NCBI GenBank assembly: GCA_014281115.1
Contig: JACONQ010000004.1
Location: forward strand, 3,906,001-3,970,000
Direction of reading: 5' to 3'
DNA: 64,000 nt
Origin: Laburnicola sp. R22_1
Taxonomy: Eukaryota; Ascomycota; Dothideomycetes; Pleosporales; Didymosphaeriaceae
Shown here: in pieces, positions 8,671-19,907 of the stretch
Position numbering within the stretch: position 1 is the stretch's first letter
Layout of the letters: each line of letters starts with the position of its first letter
Notes under the pieces: model-generated
The model's input: the letters and a program-made list of their open reading frames with translations, nothing else
Database searches by the model: none
What the model was told of the DNA's origin: nothing
Translations under genes and position numbers: made by a program

Positions 8671-10503
8671 CTACATGGTTCCGACACTCGAGTACGCAGG
8701 GACGGGCTGCTTGGTCTGGTGGTCATGGAGTTGCAACCCGAGTTTAGCACGATCGAGCTTTTCCTGCTCCATCATGGCACGGTCAGCTTTGGTCACTCGA
8801 GGCTTGCGGACGGTGGAACCACCGCGTGAGCCAGGACCTCCGCCACGTCCTCGTCCCCGGCCTGATGTCTCTCCTCGTACGGATCCACCACGTCCACGAC
8901 CGCGGCCGCGCCGGACGGTACCGTCGGCCCTGCTCGATGTTAGTAACATGTAACTAGCGACGTCAGCAAGCACATACCTCTCGACAGCAGGTTTCTCCTC
9001 GGTCACAAGAGGACCACTGTAGACGAAGAAGCCGTCCTTGGCCATGAGCGCTTGCTGCTCCCAAGCTAGCTCCGTGTCGTCAATGAAATCGTCTTCCTTG
9101 TCGTAATCTTCCTGCTTCTTCCGGCGCTTCTTCTTGGTACCGTTGCCAGTAGGGGAGCCGTCTTCGTCCATGCCCGTGTTGCCGCCGTTGCTCTCGTTTT
9201 CTGACAGGTCCAGAGACATGTCGTCCGCGGAGCCGACTCCGGCGGCCCTCTCGAGAGCAGCACCCGCTGCCGTTATTTGTCGCTGTCGCTCTCGACGAGC
9301 TGCAATCCGAGGATGTAAGGCGGCGTAACCATACTTCTTCTCCACCTCCTGAGCGAAGTTGATGGTGACGTTCTCGCGGCCCTTTAGAGGAAAGGTGAGC
9401 CAGATGTCGGTCCCTTTGGGTTCGGTGGAGCCGTTTGAATTGACGACGGGACCGAACGGCGTGCCTGAGAGCAGGCCGCTTCCTGTAGGCAGAGGCGGCG
9501 GGGCTTCCTTCTGACGGGGCTTGACGGGCGGAGTGGGCGCGTTCGAAACCGACGGCGTGCCTGCGCCCACAGAATCCGACTTCTTCATGGGGATGGATGT
9601 CCTAGAGTTGGGTTCGGAGTCGATTTCCATGGGAGCGGGCCCGAGAGGTGCAGCGGGGCGAAGTTGCTGGTTGTCCTGGTGAGGAAGGACCGATGGAGGG
9701 CGATTTGACATGGCGGCAGGTGACGCTGGAGCAGAGGTGACGGACGCCTGTTGCTGCAGCCTAGCAGCCTGCGGATAGGCCGAGTTTGCAGGCGTGGGCG
9801 GATCGATCAGAGACGTGATGGAAGGTGAGGCGCTGGCGCGGTTAAGGGGCGGCGAGATGGGCGGCGGCGCGCTGGCTGCGACGTGTGGTTTCGACTCAAA
9901 GATGCCGCCACGGATGGGATCATAACGCTGCCCTGAGCTCGTGGGCCGTGGCGTTGAGGGCACGGGATTGATGTGGGAGAGGTTGGGGTTACCATGGAGA
10001 GGCTCTGCATTGCCGAGCACGCGTGGAGCCTGCGTAACAGGAGGCGGCTGCTCTGGTTGGGGCACGGGGGCTAGCTCAGCGGGTCTTGTTTGCGATGCGG
10101 GCTGCTGCTGCTGCTGCAGCTGTGCCGCAGATGGCTTCTCGTCGACAGGCGCCGGCGATGCAGGCTGGGCCTCCAACGACGCCTTGGTCCTGCCCCTCTT
10201 GCGCGGTGCAGGCGCGACATTGGGGTCCTTGGGCTCTGCCGTCTTGCGAGACTTCCTGGGTTTCTTCTCTTCTGCGTTGGGGTCCTTGGGCTTGGGCTTG
10301 GGGCCCGGTTTCTTGCGGATGGTGCCAGCCGCCGTGAGTTTGGGCGTGGAGGTGGAGGCAGGGGTGGGGGTGCTAGTAGGTGCAACACCATGACTACCGC
10401 TCGCCGCGCGGATCGTGGAATTGTTGGGCGTGCCCTGCTCCGGCGGCGAATGAGGGGGCGAGCTCAGACTGCCCGGCGAGGATGCGACTTCCACGGCGTC
10501 CAT
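8671..10503 (-). CDS. HPC2: HIR complex subunit HPC2 (ubinuclein family)
   Basis: There are two exons: 8978-10503 and 8671-8929 (594 aa). The 48 bp intron (8930-8977, GTATGT, TTACTAAC branch, CAG) has a length divisible by three and is open, so it can be mistaken for coding. HPC2 is part of the HIR nucleosome-assembly complex that deposits H3-H4 independently of replication and represses histone genes. The diagnostic Hpc2-related domain is at about residues 460-500: KEDDFIDDTELAWEQQALMA then KDGFFVYSGPLV. Other features are a basic AT-hook-like KKPGPKPKPKD, a KKKRRKKQ stretch, a short polyQ and an RGRGRGRGG tail. Most of the rest is Pro/Ser/Thr-rich disorder. I place the start at MDAVEVASS because the open frame continuing upstream to 11061 has no family-like sequence and resembles a GC-rich 5' leader. 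Confidence 0.88.
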   Translation of the reverse strand: MDAVEVASSPGSLSSPPHSPPEQGTPNNSTIRAASGSHGVAPTSTPTPASTSTPKLTAAGTIRKKPGPKPKPKDPNAEEKKPRKSRKTAEPKDPNVAPAPRKRGRTKASLEAQPASPAPVDEKPSAAQLQQQQQPASQTRPAELAPVPQPEQPPPVTQAPRVLGNAEPLHGNPNLSHINPVPSTPRPTSSGQRYDPIRGGIFESKPHVAASAPPPISPPLNRASASPSITSLIDPPTPANSAYPQAARLQQQASVTSAPASPAAMSNRPPSVLPHQDNQQLRPAAPLGPAPMEIDSEPNSRTSIPMKKSDSVGAGTPSVSNAPTPPVKPRQKEAPPPLPTGSGLLSGTPFGPVVNSNGSTEPKGTDIWLTFPLKGRENVTINFAQEVEKKYGYAALHPRIAARRERQRQITAAGAALERAAGVGSADDMSLDLSENESNGGNTGMDEDGSPTGNGTKKKRRKKQEDYDKEDDFIDDTELAWEQQALMAKDGFFVYSGPLVTEEKPAVERYVLADVASYMLLTSSRADGTVRRGRGRGRGGSVRGETSGRGRGRGGGPGSRGGSTVRKPRVTKADRAMMEQEKLDRAKLGLQLHDHQTKQPVPAYSSVGTM

Positions 10504-12051
10504 GGCTGCCGAACACCAAAACCCTGCAGCCGCCAAAAGCCCGCCGACGCGCGCCCTCCAGGCAGAGCCTAAGCCTACGGTAAGTGTGGAATACGCGTTG
10601 CAGAGATGCAGGCGGCTCGATTGCGTGCGTGGCAGGCGGCTGTTTGGCGGGCGGGTGCGGGCGGCAGACTCAACACCAGGGCAGCTCGCTGAGATGCACC
10701 ACGGACGGCGGCGAGAACACGAAAACCGAGCTGCTCGCCAGACGCTGGGCGGCACCGAGCGAAAAGGGAGCTGCGGGCACGGGGACGAACGCGAGCCTCC
10801 TTCACCCGCGAATTGCGTGATGGCGGCACCTCTGGGCCGCGTGGAATTGATGGAATCGGGGTTGAGGGCAGCAGAAAAGGGCACGGCAGGAAAAGGTGGA
10901 AGAGGAGACTGTCGACGTGTCGAGGGGGCCTGCCTGTATAAAAGGCAGCAGACTGGGAGACATCGGGCGGGCCAGTCAAAGCACGGGCAACGGTTACAAA
11001 CTGGAGCGAGCATACGCCAGAAGGGAGCTGGGAGCGACCGAGCTACGGCTTTCACGTCCATGGGCAGGAGGAGACTCTCGAGGCCGCTGGAGAGAGCGTG
11101 GCAGACGACGGGTGCTGCTGTCTGCCCGCTGGAGGCATATCAGACGACACCAGCACCGCGAACCTCGAGGTCGTCGAGCACTGCCGCGTCCCGGGCTCGA
11201 TATAGTTTCTATCCATCATGCTGCTGTGCCATGATCAGGTCACACGTCTCAGAGAATGAAGCAGAGAGATGGTCTCGTCCGCTTTGAGAAACCGACTTGG
11301 AGATTGCTCTCCAGCCACACCCGATCTCTGCCGCCGAGCAGAGGCGCACTGCCGCCTGATCATGGTGGCCACGCTTCCGATTCGCCGCCTGACACCTGCT
11401 CCTCGTAGGGCTCCGTCTTATGCAGCTCAACGCCATCGCATGCGTCTCTTGTTTAGCCATGGTGGGCGTCGCGTAGAGGAGTCATTGGTCAGTGCGCTCC
11501 GCCTAGCCCGAACGGGCTGCATACTCCAACGTTGGAATTCTCCGAAGCGAGGCTACCGTATCACATATTGCACCTTTGTATGGAGTGCGCTTGCACTTGA
11601 AGTGTTGCAACCGAAGCTACTCTGCTCATGGCTGGTTAGAAGTGAGTTTGACTATGTATCCATCTGCTCTCTTAGCGCATGGCCCCTCGGGAACATGCGC
11701 GTGGACAACTCAGTGGCGTTGCACCGAGGTGAAACAACTGCCGCCAACAGAACGCGCCGCCTTCGCAATCATGCACACCATTCACACTCATGGTCCAGGC
11801 TCTTCGGATGATTTGAACAGGTTGAGGTGATTGAATTTGTCGTAGAGGTATACAACCCCCTATCAAACTTATTCTTCATAGATAGGCGAACATCCCTGTA
11901 ACACAGAACCCCACTTGAAACGCCCAGCTGCAGGAACTCAGTCAGAAACAGCCTACTCATGGAAAGCCGCATCAAAAAACACCCAACAACGCCAACAGAG
12001 ACTATATCATGCCAGCCAATGAGAAAAGCGTAGCTCGCGCCTGTTCTACAT
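10504..12051. promoter_or_regulatory. HPC2 promoter/leader and NOP56 3' region
   Basis: This 1.5 kb lies between HPC2 and the NOP56 3' end. The minus frame stays open from 10503 to 11061 with CT-rich, low-conservation content, most simply a long GC-rich leader. Plus-strand frames here (for example 11269-11811) show no domain and are not called. Confidence 0.45.
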
Positions 12052-13862
12052 CTACGCCTTGCTCTTCTTCTTTTTCTTCTTGCCTTCGCCATCTTCGGCG
12101 TCAGCGTGTTTCCTTTTCTTGTCTTTCTTGGACTTCTTCTCAGCTGCTTCCTCATCAGCCTCGGCGTGCTTGGACTTCTTCTTCTCTTTCTTCTTCTTTT
12201 CCCGGACCGCCTGCTCCGTGGCTCCACTAATGCCATCAGCCATCACCACGTCCTCAGTAGCATGCGCCGTGTGGTCTTCACCATCCATATCAGCAAGAAC
12301 AGAGTCCATGGCTGCTTGCATCACAGTAGAGTTCTTCGCAGGGGTAGCTCCAGAATTGTAAAACTCTATCCGCTCTTCCACCTGGCGCTTGAGAGCCTCT
12401 CCAAACCTAGAAGTGGGCGTCTCGGAGAAATTGTCGATGCGGGATGCAATGGACGTTTTCTGGCTAGAGTTAGCATACCTTACGTACTTCCCTTCGAACA
12501 TGTACGTACATTAGCTAGGAACCGCGATATCCGACCCTTGGACTTCGCGCCAGTTTTCCCGATGAAGGAACTATGATAGATCAGGCCATATTTGGGCGTG
12601 TTTCCTTTGGTCTTGAGAGCCCGAAATAGGGCCTTTTCAGCACCAAGGATTTGCACGGTCGAGGCAGGGTACTTGGCTAAATTGGTCAATGAGCCGGCTT
12701 TGGATATCAATCTTGCTCCCACAGTGTCGCCAATGAGTGCCGCCAAATTTGGTGCAACCGAATTCATCCTGCTGGAGAGGTAATTGCTGAGCTGTCGGCG
12801 GTAAGCGGCCAATGAGGCGGTTCTTTTCGCAAATGCCATGACAATCTCCATGTCCGCTTCAGAGAGACTGCGTCCCATGGAACTGCGAGCAGCCTTGATG
12901 ATAGCCTGCGCCACACTTTCGTCATCATCTACCACGGCAGCGAGATTGTGCAAATCATCATCACTCAGGCGTGACTTGTCACCAATTTCAAGGACGACCT
13001 TGGCATACTGGTCGGGGGAAATGATCTTGGAGAGCTCCGGAAAGTGCCAGCCATAATTCTCGCGCAGCCGCATGCAGAACTGGTTCACATCTTTGTCGAC
13101 CTGATCGAGCGTGGCGATGGCTTGGATAATGTGGTTATCGTGTTTCGCGACGTTGAACTTAACCTTCGCGCGAGAGTATGCATGACCTAGGCCGAGGTTG
13201 GCTCGGTCGACGTCGCCCGGCTGCAGCTGCTTTATCAACTTCGAACCGTCTAGTTACCGCGTCAGTCGATGATGGGTGGAGACCTTTCTCGGTGAATAAC
13301 GTACGTTGGCGAAGGCCGCGCAACAGATCTCCGACTACCTTGTTGCTGTCGCCAGTCTCACAAGCCAAGTTGGGGAATGCAGCCTTGATGCTACTCGCGA
13401 GAGTTTTCTCCCAGACTCCTAGCGTTATGGTCTTCTTCTTAGATGCCTTGGGGAGGTTCGATTCGAGTCTGGTCACTGTGTCAATCGATGCAGATGGGAG
13501 CTTCTGGGTGAGAATTACGTGGCTCGTAGAAAATCGCTCATGATTCCTTCGCTGACATCGTTGATCTCCCTATTTTAACATCAGTACATCGAACCAGACA
13601 TCCTAGGGTAGTCACAAACCGCAGCGCATCCTGTGTTCCTTGGAATGGTGTCAAGCCGACCAGTTCAACCGTCTTCCCAAATTTGGCGAGATCTTGCACA
13701 GCATCCTGCACTTCTTTCAAGCGATCTGCGCTCGTTAGCAGTGGCTAATTCAAGGCACGGGCGGATCTTACTGCCTATGGTATCAGGCTGGTGGATAACC
13801 TTGAATATCGCATATCCCACCGGGTTCTCGTGAAGAAGATAATCGATCGACATGTTGGGCAT
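12052..13862 (-). CDS. NOP56: Box C/D snoRNP core protein NOP56
   Basis: There are six exons: 13772-13862, 13620-13725, 13519-13569, 13305-13468, 12510-13249 and 12052-12459 (519 aa, phases consistent). NOP56 is a core protein of box C/D snoRNPs guiding rRNA 2'-O-methylation in the nucleolus. Domains: N-terminal NOP5NT ([19 protein letters not shown]), NOSIC/coiled-coil region ([39 protein letters not shown]), the Nop RNA-binding domain ([60 protein letters not shown]) and a lysine-rich KKEK/KSKK tail typical of Nop56/Nop58. The 3' splice site of the fourth exon must be GACCAG (13469) rather than the nearer CACAG to give [14 protein letters not shown]. The start could be 13862 or 13853, nine bases apart. 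The gene is divergent from CCT6. Confidence 0.95.
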
Positions 13863-14126
13863 CGCAAGCCGGTGCTGAGTAGTTCGGGTGTGCGGACCAG
13901 GTAGCGCTGTTGCGGGCAATTGGTGGTCGTGTTGTAAATTATCGCGACAGAGAAATAGTGGGAAGCTCTGACCTGAAAATCTGGCGCGGGCCGGGATTAT
14001 GTTGTTCCGCTAGACTGGAAATTATAGGACGCGGCGATACGCGAAAACCAGCGAGCCAGCACCAGGCAACTATACACGCCCACTTTTTTGCTTTGTCTCC
14101 AAATACCCCGATAGAATCGTGTAATC
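13863..14126. promoter_or_regulatory. Divergent NOP56/CCT6 promoter
   Basis: This 264 bp interval separates the start codons of two growth-related genes (snoRNP core and cytosolic chaperonin), so a shared growth-responsive promoter is plausible. No clear element is identifiable by eye. Confidence 0.5.
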
Positions 14127-16244
14127 ATGTCGGCTGCACAACTTCTCAACCCAAAGGCCGAGTCGAGGGTTAGCTACGGCGTACTCGAGCTTCGCGACTT
14201 AACTAACATCTGAACAGCGGCGCGGGGAAGCTCTGCAAGTAAACATATCTGCCGGCGAGGGGCTGCAGAAGGTGCGAAATATGCAGAGCACTTCACGCTG
14301 CGACTGTGCTAATTGCAGTGCAGGTGTTGGCATCCAATCTTGGACCCCGCGGTACCCTGAAGATGTGAGTCTGCCCCTCCAAATCAACGATTAGAGATGC
14401 TAATTTGGGCAGGCTTGTGGATGGTGCAGGCTCTGTAAGTCGAAGAATTGTAAAGCGTAAGCTGCGAAACTAAGTAGCGCCTCAGATCAAGCTCACAAAG
14501 GATGGTAGCGTGCTGCTGAAGGAAATGGTACGTCGAGAATATTTCAAGAATGGCTAAGTAGCTAACGTCGCTGCAGCAAATACAAAACCCTACAGCTGTA
14601 GGTTCCCCAATGAACGCGCCACCTCCGCTTTCCGTTGCTCAATTTGTCTAGGTCATGATTGCGCGAGCAGCCACTGCGCAGGACGAAATCACCGGGGATG
14701 GCACCACATCGGTGGTGCTGTTGGTTGGCGAACTGCTGAAGCAGGCGGATCGATACATCTCAGAAGGTCTCCACCCTCGCGTCATCACGGACGGATACGA
14801 GATTGCAAAGACCGAGGCACTCACTGTGGGTTGGACCACCGCGCATACAACTTGGAATGTCGTTAATGGCAATAGTTTCTTGACGAGTTCAAGCTGAACA
14901 AGGAGGTTGACCGAGAGCTACTACTATCTGTAGCCCGAACGTCGTTAGCTACGAAACTGGACAGCACGCTCGCCGAGCAGCTAACACCTGACATCGTCGA
15001 CGCCGTGCTCGCCATCTACCAAGCGCCCGCGAAGCCCGATCTGCATATGATTGAGATTATGACGATGCAGCACCGGACCGCCGCAGACACACAGCTCATT
15101 CGGGGCCTGGCCCTAGACCACGGCGCGAGGCACCCAGACATGCCTAAGCGCGTGGAGAATGCTCATATCCTCACTCTCAACGTGAGTTTGGAATACGAGA
15201 AGTCCGAGATCAACTCCGGCTTCTACTACTCGAGTGCCGAACAGAGGGAGAAGCTTGTGGAGAGCGAGCGGCGTTTTGTGGACGAAAAGCTCAGGAAGAT
15301 TGTCGAACTGAAGAAGGAAGTCTGCGGCAACGACCCGAAGAAGGGCTTCGTGATAATAAATCAAAAGGGTATCGACCCGCTGAGTTTGGACGTCCTGGTC
15401 AAGAACGGCATTTTCGCACTGCGGAGAGCGAAGAGGCGGAATATGGAGCGCCTGCAGCTTGTTTGTGGGGGTACCGCACAGAATAGCGTCGATGATCTGA
15501 CGCCAGATGTACTTGGCTGGGCAGGCTCCGTGTACGAGCACCAATTGGGCGAGGAGAAGTACACCTTCGTCGTAAGTGAATCCGCCCCCAGGCAAGGCCT
15601 GTCTAACCCTGCGTAGGAAGATGTAAAAGACCCCAAATCAGTCACGTTGCTTATCAAGGGACCCAATTCACACACTATCACTCAGATCAAAGATGCGGTC
15701 CGAGATGGGTTGAGGAGCGTGTACAACATGATCGTGGACAAGAGCGTCGTTCCCGGGGGTGGGGCATTCCATGTTGCCTGCGCATCACATCTATTGAGCG
15801 AGAGCTTCCGCAAAACTGTCAAAGGAAAGGCCAAATGGGGTGTCGCCGCATTCGCTGATGCGTTGCTCGTCATCCCGAAGACTCTGGCTGCAAACTCAGG
15901 GCATGATATCCAGGATTCCCGTGAGTAATCCATGCCAATGCACATTTACACACAGACTAACATGGTTTAGTGGCTGCGCTACAGGACGAATATGCCGAAG
16001 GCAATGTGGTCGGACTCAACCTGTCTACAGGAGAGGCCATGGATCCCATGCAGGAGGGAGTCTATGATTCGTTCCGAGTACTCCGCAATGCGATTGCGTC
16101 AAGTACTGGGATCGCGTCCAATCTGCTCCTGTGCGATGAGATGCTGAAGGCACGGCAAATGGTAAGAGCCAAAGATGTTGTACCATGCTGCATTTGTTAA
16201 CTCTGGTTTAGGGACGGCAACAGGGGCCAGGAGGCGAGGAATAA
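14127..16244 (+). CDS. CCT6: Chaperonin CCT/TRiC subunit zeta
   Basis: There are eleven exons: 14127-14168, 14218-14271, 14324-14364, 14413-14434, 14486-14527, 14577-14597, 14652-14825, 14876-15571, 15617-15920, 15971-16161 and 16212-16244 (539 aa, the usual CCT size). CCT folds actin, tubulin and WD40 proteins in the cytosol using ATP. Motifs: [20 protein letters not shown] (zeta-type N-terminus), [16 protein letters not shown] and [20 protein letters not shown] in the equatorial domain, [20 protein letters not shown] (the GDGTT ATPase motif), [13 protein letters not shown] in the apical domain, and [11 protein letters not shown]. All junctions were placed by conserved reading across them. 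The first seven exons are 21-174 nt, with micro-exons of 22 and 21 nt. The zeta assignment rests on the N-terminus and the [10 protein letters not shown] region. Confidence 0.93.
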
Positions 16245-16915
16245 TGAAGTCACGAAGCCTATGTAGCAAGTAACCATACCAACAAAACGACGCTTTGCAG
16301 AGGAAACTGTGGTCTGAAGGCACGGGGTGGGGCCTATCGGCATCGGGACGCTCGCAATGTAATATAGGCCTTGGGGTTAATATAGCCACATTACCCCAGC
16401 ATGTGCCTAGTGCCAAACGGGCAAGGGTCTATTTAAGCTTAATTGTGAATCCCCTGATTAGGAAAGACCCTGAAAGTGCACACACTGCACACTCATATCC
16501 AGGGCCAGTGCCTAAGCAGAGCCATGTGCTTGATGAACACCCAATGGCGCCGACACGCACTGTATAGGTAGAATGCAGGCGTGGAGGAGGAACGGGGACT
16601 TTGATTTTATCCACCAGCGTGAAGTCAAGTTGACCTGAAACCTGGAGATCCGGTTGAGCCGAGCTCCAAGCATCTGCTAGACTGCATCTAGCATGCGAGA
16701 ACCTAGGCCAAGCCCGTGGAAGGCGTTCACCTCCAACTGTGACTGCCCCTGCTATTAGCTAATTGCTGTCCTCTTTTCTCTTCGCTCCCTCCTTTGCGCA
16801 CTCTTCCCCATGGCAGCAACGACATAGCGCCTTTCCTTTCGGTCCTCTTCTTTTCTCGAGGTACTGATCGCCACGCAGCGCAGCGCACGCGCCCCGTCGC
16901 ACGCAACGGCCTACC
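16245..16915. other. Intergenic region, GH47 promoter side
   Basis: This 671 bp lies between CCT6 and the mannosidase. It is pyrimidine-rich near 16760-16860 (CTCTTTTCTCTTCGCTCCCTCC), as in many fungal promoters. No gene was seen. Confidence 0.45.
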
Positions 16916-19907
16916 ATGCGCTACCGCAGATACCGCGTCTTCGTCGCCTTCGCCCTCATCACCGTCATTGCGCTATACAAGTTCGGCAGCTCGAATGCGT
17001 CATGGAGACAACAGGGCGCGGGCCGGTTTAGGCAGGGGCAGGGCGGGCATGCAGACCCACCACATGTGAAGTGGGAGCCCAAGCCACAGGTTGCGAAGGA
17101 GACAAAGCAGTTTGAGGTCGAGGTGCCTGCTGCGAAGACGCCCCGGGCAAAGCAGACTCCGCCTCCCATTGCGCCAGTGGAGCGCCCAGCCGACAAGAAG
17201 CCCGCTTCCACTACGTCGCGGAAAGTGAAGTCCATACCAGCAGGTGTTGGTCATGTTGGTGGTGGCAATATGGCTCAAGCAGAGCCAACTCCTCCGCCGC
17301 TCGTGGAGGAAGAACTCGAAGAATCATTGCCTTCGTCGACGAGCGAGGAAGTAATTCACTGGTCGAAGATGAAAGAGCATTACCCTGTCCCGTCCGAATC
17401 GCTCATTGCGCTGCCGACCGCAAAGCCAAGGTCGATACCGAAGATACAGGCCGAGTTCAGGAAGGAGAGGCCCGCCGAGAAGGTGGACAGAGAGGCGAAG
17501 CTACAGATTATAAAGGGCGTGTTCAAGCACTCATGGTCCGGCTACAAAAAGTTTGCATGGCTGCATGACGAGGTGAAACCTGTGTCCGGGACATCGAAGG
17601 ATCCTTTTGCGGGGTGGGGCGCGACGCTGGTGGATGCTCTGGACACGCTTTGGATCATGGGGCTGAAGGAGGACTTTGAAGAGGCCGTAGAAGCTGTCAA
17701 CAAGATCGACTTTACGACTACTGCCCGCTCTGATATTCCCTTATTTGAGACGGTTATTCGCTATTTGGGTGGTTTGCTTGCCGCATATGACCTTGCTGGG
17801 AAGAAACATGATATCCTACTCAGTAAAGCCAAAGAGCTTGCCGAGATACTGATGAGCGCGTTTGACACACCGAACAGGATGCCCCAGACCTACTATTTTT
17901 GGCGACCGTGAGCTTACACGTTCTGTTTTGGACAGCTGAGACTAACAAGATACAGTGACTTCGCGTCCAACCCACACCCCGCGAGTAACCGCGTTGTACT
18001 AGCCGAAATTGGATCCTTGTCCATGGAGTTCACCAGACTTGCCCAGCTCACGGGCGAGGACAAATACTATGATGCCATTGCGCGCATCACCGACAATTTC
18101 GAAGGCTATCAGAATCACACCAGACTTCCTGGCATGTGGCCTACCTATCTCGATGCTTCAGGTTGCAAGAAACACGATTACACCGCCATCGTCAACAAGC
18201 CGCCCCAGAAGCCTCTCTCCGCAGGAGACCCAGGATGGGAGGCGGCAGTCAAGAATGGAGCATACTTGAAGGCAGATCCTAACCAACCTTTGGTTCTGCC
18301 CGCAGCGAAAGGCTCATCTCCTACTGTTGGTGAGAAATTATCGCCCGAGGGCAACAGATATATACCGCTGAGGAAACCGGAAACCCTTAAACTTGTACCT
18401 AATGGTGCGAATCCGACATGGAAGCCAACTCCGGAGAAGCCATTGGTCTGGCCGGGAGACACCACTGGAAAGAGAAAACGTCAACTCGAGGATGTAGACG
18501 CTGATCTGTCAGATACCGTAGCAACTCCAGCCCCTGAACCGATCTGTAACAACGTAGGCTTTGGAGCATCTTCCGATGGTGGGAATGAGGAGTACACCCT
18601 CGGCGGCATGTCGGATTCTACGTACGAGTATCTCCCCAAGCAATACTTGCTTCTTGGCGGTCAGATCGAAAAGTATCGGACCATGTACGAGGATTCCATG
18701 GAGGTTGTCAAGAAGCATCTCATTTTTCGCCCGATGGTCCCCAACAACGACGATATCCTCTTCTCCGGCAAGTTCCATGTCCCCGTGCAGGTACCGGGCG
18801 AGCCTTTGCGCGGCAACCTTCAAACTGAATACGCACATCTGACCTGCTTTGCGGGCGGCATGTTTGGGATGGGCGCTAAAATCTTCGACCGACCCAAGGA
18901 CCTTGAAATCGCTATGAAACTGACAGAAGGTTGTGTCTGGGCATACAATATGACTGCGACGGGGATTATGCCAGAGTCATTCGAAGGCGTGCCATGTGAG
19001 AGTAGGAAGAATTGCAAGTGGAACGAGACGCTGTACCATGAAATCCTCGACCCGCACTCAGACCTGAGAATGCAACAGTACGAGATAGGAATGAGGAGAT
19101 ATAGGGAGGGTTTGAAGAGCGCGAGTTCGTGGTACGAGGAGCAGCTCAAGGCTATGGAAACGGCTGCGCCGACGGTTGTTGAATCCTTCGTTGCTGCGTC
19201 CGAGGCCGAGCCAACAGACGCCGCTCCTCTAGACGTACTAGACAAGCGGCAATTGACGGATATGGACGACGATGCGTCCCCCCAAATCGAAAACACGACG
19301 ATGACGAGAGACCTCGATGAATCTGAAGAACCTGAAAAACCCGAAGAACCCGAAGAACCTGAAGAACCCGAAGAGCCTCCAACGAAAGTTCAAGCCGCTT
19401 CGGAAGAATCACCACCTAGTAAAACGCTCCCCGCCTTCCCGTACGTGTACTCGCCCCGAGTCCCCCTCAGCCACGACGAGTACGTCCAACACCGTATCAC
19501 CGAAGGACGCCTCCCCCCCGGCGTCACCATGATCGGCGCCCACGAATACATCCTCCGGTAAGCCTCCTCATCACCACCCATTACCATGTACCCTGCTAAC
19601 CCCGCTCCGTAGCCCCGAAGCCATCGAATCCGTCTGGTACATGTACCGCATAACAGGCGACTCGTACTGGCGCGAGGCCGGCTGGCGCATGTTCAAAGCC
19701 ATCAACGAGCACACCAAGACGACGCATGGTAACTCTGCCATCGACGACGTGACGAAGACGAATCCGGAGATGAAGGACTCGATGGAGAGTTTTTGGCTCG
19801 CGGAGACGCTGAAGTATTTTTATTTGCTGTATAGTGAGCCCGAGGTGGTGAGTTTGGATGAGTGGGTTTTGAATACTGAGGCGCATCCTTTTAGGAGGCC
19901 GGTGTGA
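16916..19907 (+). CDS. Long GH47 alpha-1,2-mannosidase, type II membrane protein
   Basis: There are three exons: 16916-17907, 17956-19557 and 19613-19907 (962 aa, against 500-650 for typical GH47). GH47 enzymes trim alpha-1,2-mannose from N-glycans in the ER/Golgi lumen. Residues 9-22 ([15 protein letters not shown]) form a signal anchor, followed by a Pro/Lys stem. The catalytic domain shows [58 protein letters not shown] (the Glu is the expected acid), [75 protein letters not shown] and the Ca-binding [10 protein letters not shown]. Two extra segments interrupt the domain: a low-complexity insert around residues 420-560 and an acidic [19 protein letters not shown] stretch near residue 805. 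The length and inserts recall the yeast Mnl2-type enzymes linked to ER quality control, but that subfamily call is inference. Confidence 0.9.

Noticed and set aside
8671..11061. 796-codon reading of HPC2 starting at 11061
   Set aside because: It reads through a clear 48 bp intron and starts with 186 codons of leader-like sequence. The conserved protein starts at 10503.
11269..11811. 180-codon plus-strand frame near the HPC2 promoter
   Set aside because: Arg/Leu/Ser-rich sequence without motifs in GC-rich DNA; no plausible splice partners.
13441..13470. GGTTCGATTCGAG-like word resembling a tRNA B box
   Set aside because: It lies inside a conserved NOP56 exon and has no A box or cloverleaf around it.
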